6,200 nucleotides of DNA from Legionellales bacterium (lineage in GTDB: Bacteria > Pseudomonadota > Gammaproteobacteria > WLWR01), in assembly GCA_012103495.1 (NCBI GenBank), contig WLWR01000107.1, forward strand, positions 1 to 6,200, read 5' to 3'. This document shows, piece by piece, positions 5,400-6,200 of this stretch (positions within the stretch are counted from its first letter, which is position 1; each line of letters begins with the position of its first letter). A model generated the notes under the pieces. The model saw only the letters and a list, made by a program, of their open reading frames with translations. It was not told the DNA's origin and did not search any database. Both the position numbers and the translations under genes were made by a program.

Positions 5400-6200
5400 T
5401 TACTGTGTGTTCACAATGTATTTTCGTGCTAGGCGTGTATACAACCTAGGCAACCATCGTCGAATACGCAACCCCCACAATTCACGACCACCAATCACAA
5501 ATTCAGGAGTTCCTTTGGTAACATAACGCAACATCTTAGTGGCACAACGCATGGCAGGATAACCTTGTGTTTGCCAGCGGCCTTGTTGATTGTAGGCTTC
5601 GCCAGTCGCCGTCAACGCATTGAAAGACACTTGCGTTTTGATTGCCCCCAACACCGCTAGCGAGCACTGAACCTTGTCCGCCGATAATTCGATCCGCAAA
5701 CTGTCGAAAAATCCGTGTAAAGCGTGTTTGGACGCACAATAAATTGTACGTCCTGGAAAGCCCATTTTGCCAAAAATACTACTGGTCACCACGATGTGCC
5801 CCCCCCCTTGCTGTTTAAAATGATCGGCAATGATTTTTGCCATCAAAATCGGGGCAAAGAAATTGATTTCCATTAGTTGGCGATCAACCTCCAATGTAAG
5901 ATTGTCTAATGCATTGTAACGTTGGGTCACACCTGCGTTTAAAAAGACCATATCCAACCGATCAAATTTTTCAATGATTTTTGCCAACATTTGGGTCACC
6001 ATGGCTTGAGTTAAATGACTCATATCCATCGGGATAATCAAATATTGATCTTGGGTTAAATGCGTGTTTTTAGCCACTGCATTTAATTTATCCGCATTGC
6101 GTGAAGTTAAAATCAATTTTGCACCTTGTTCAGCTAAACAATGTACCAAGGCTTCGCCAATGCCTGATGAAGCACCGGTGACCCATATCACTTTGTCTTT
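5400..6200 (-). CDS. short-chain dehydrogenase/reductase, 5' end outside window
   Basis: NAD(P)-dependent oxidoreductase of the classical SDR family; about 266 residues are visible and the reading frame stays open to the window edge. A GTG at 6191 could be read as a start, but the preceding codons give KDK before VIWVTGASSGIG, the usual SDR beginning, so the true start is probably beyond 6200. Counting from that GTG: cofactor loop TGASSGIG at 5-12, LNAG at 84-87, Asn110, serines 137-138, and YCASK at 151-155 with catalytic Tyr151 and Lys155. The usual Pro-Gly after the sixth strand is Leu-Gly (181-182). A basic, partly amphipathic tail (about 238-258, RELWGLRIRRWLPRLYTRLARK) resembles membrane-associated DHRS7-like SDRs. 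A run of nine G on the coding strand (5799-5807) encodes three glycines before HIVVTSS. The substrate cannot be read from the sequence. Confidence 0.9.
   Translation of the reverse strand, partial: KDKVIWVTGASSGIGEALVHCLAEQGAKLILTSRNADKLNAVAKNTHLTQDQYLIIPMDMSHLTQAMVTQMLAKIIEKFDRLDMVFLNAGVTQRYNALDNLTLEVDRQLMEINFFAPILMAKIIADHFKQQGGGHIVVTSSIFGKMGFPGRTIYCASKHALHGFFDSLRIELSADKVQCSLAVLGAIKTQVSFNALTATGEAYNQQGRWQTQGYPAMRCATKMLRYVTKGTPEFVIGGRELWGLRIRRWLPRLYTRLARKYIVNTQ
5799..5807 (-). repeat. G9 homopolymer within the SDR gene
   Basis: Nine consecutive C on the plus strand, G on the coding strand, exactly filling three glycine codons (residues 129-131 from the GTG at 6191). No other G/C run this long occurs in the window. 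Such a tract can slip during replication, and a one-base change would put the gene out of frame ahead of the catalytic Ser, Tyr and Lys. Confidence 0.85.

Noticed and set aside
5176..5526. Plus-strand 116-codon frame overlapping the hydroxylase end and the SDR end.
   Set aside because: It crosses the ends of two well-supported genes in other frames and shows no family features.
6189..6191. GTG as the start of the SDR gene.
   Set aside because: The frame is open to the window edge and the codons before it give a usual SDR N-terminus (KDKV), so the start is more likely outside the window.

Overview
The window looks like chromosomal DNA of a gammaproteobacterium, most plausibly from the Legionellales/Coxiella side of the class. 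The reasons are an EttA very close to the proteobacterial form, a pantothenate cluster that carries PanG (the alternative ketopantoate reductase characterised in Francisella and reported in Coxiella) in place of PanE, and a short PanC that resembles, from memory, the Legionella enzyme. No tRNA, rRNA, CRISPR array, insertion sequence or phage gene was seen. The lineage is an inference from protein similarity, not from a marker RNA gene.

Layout. Positions 1-263 (minus) hold the first 87 codons of an NhaC-type Na+/H+ antiporter, cut by the window edge. Just upstream of it, 273-1946 (minus) encodes the ABC-F translation factor EttA, with a good sigma70-type promoter at 1984-2012 that also rules out a longer start for ettA. 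Positions 2123-4384 (minus) hold a compact overlapping operon panG-panB-panC. Its promoter (4418-4447) carries a perfect 15-bp palindrome (4430-4444) over the -35 side. A divergent spacer of about 350 bp (4385-4736) leads to a plus-strand membrane fatty acid hydroxylase (4737-5348). That gene converges on a minus-strand short-chain dehydrogenase/reductase (5400 to beyond 6200) which contains a run of nine G/C base pairs.

How the genes work together. PanB makes ketopantoate from 2-oxoisovalerate, PanG is expected to reduce it to pantoate, and PanC joins pantoate to beta-alanine. The three genes therefore make a complete branch from ketoisovalerate to pantothenate (coenzyme A precursor), provided beta-alanine comes from elsewhere; no panD is present here. 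The overlaps (4 nt and 8 nt) imply translational coupling. EttA and the antiporter look co-transcribed but have no obvious common pathway. The hydroxylase and the SDR could both act on lipids, but they are convergent and no functional link is shown.

Most of the window is ordinary core metabolism. The parts worth a second look are the PanG-type operon, the palindrome on its promoter, the structured and repeat-bearing leader before the hydroxylase, and the G9 tract in the SDR gene. I do not see convincing evidence of a new multi-gene system.
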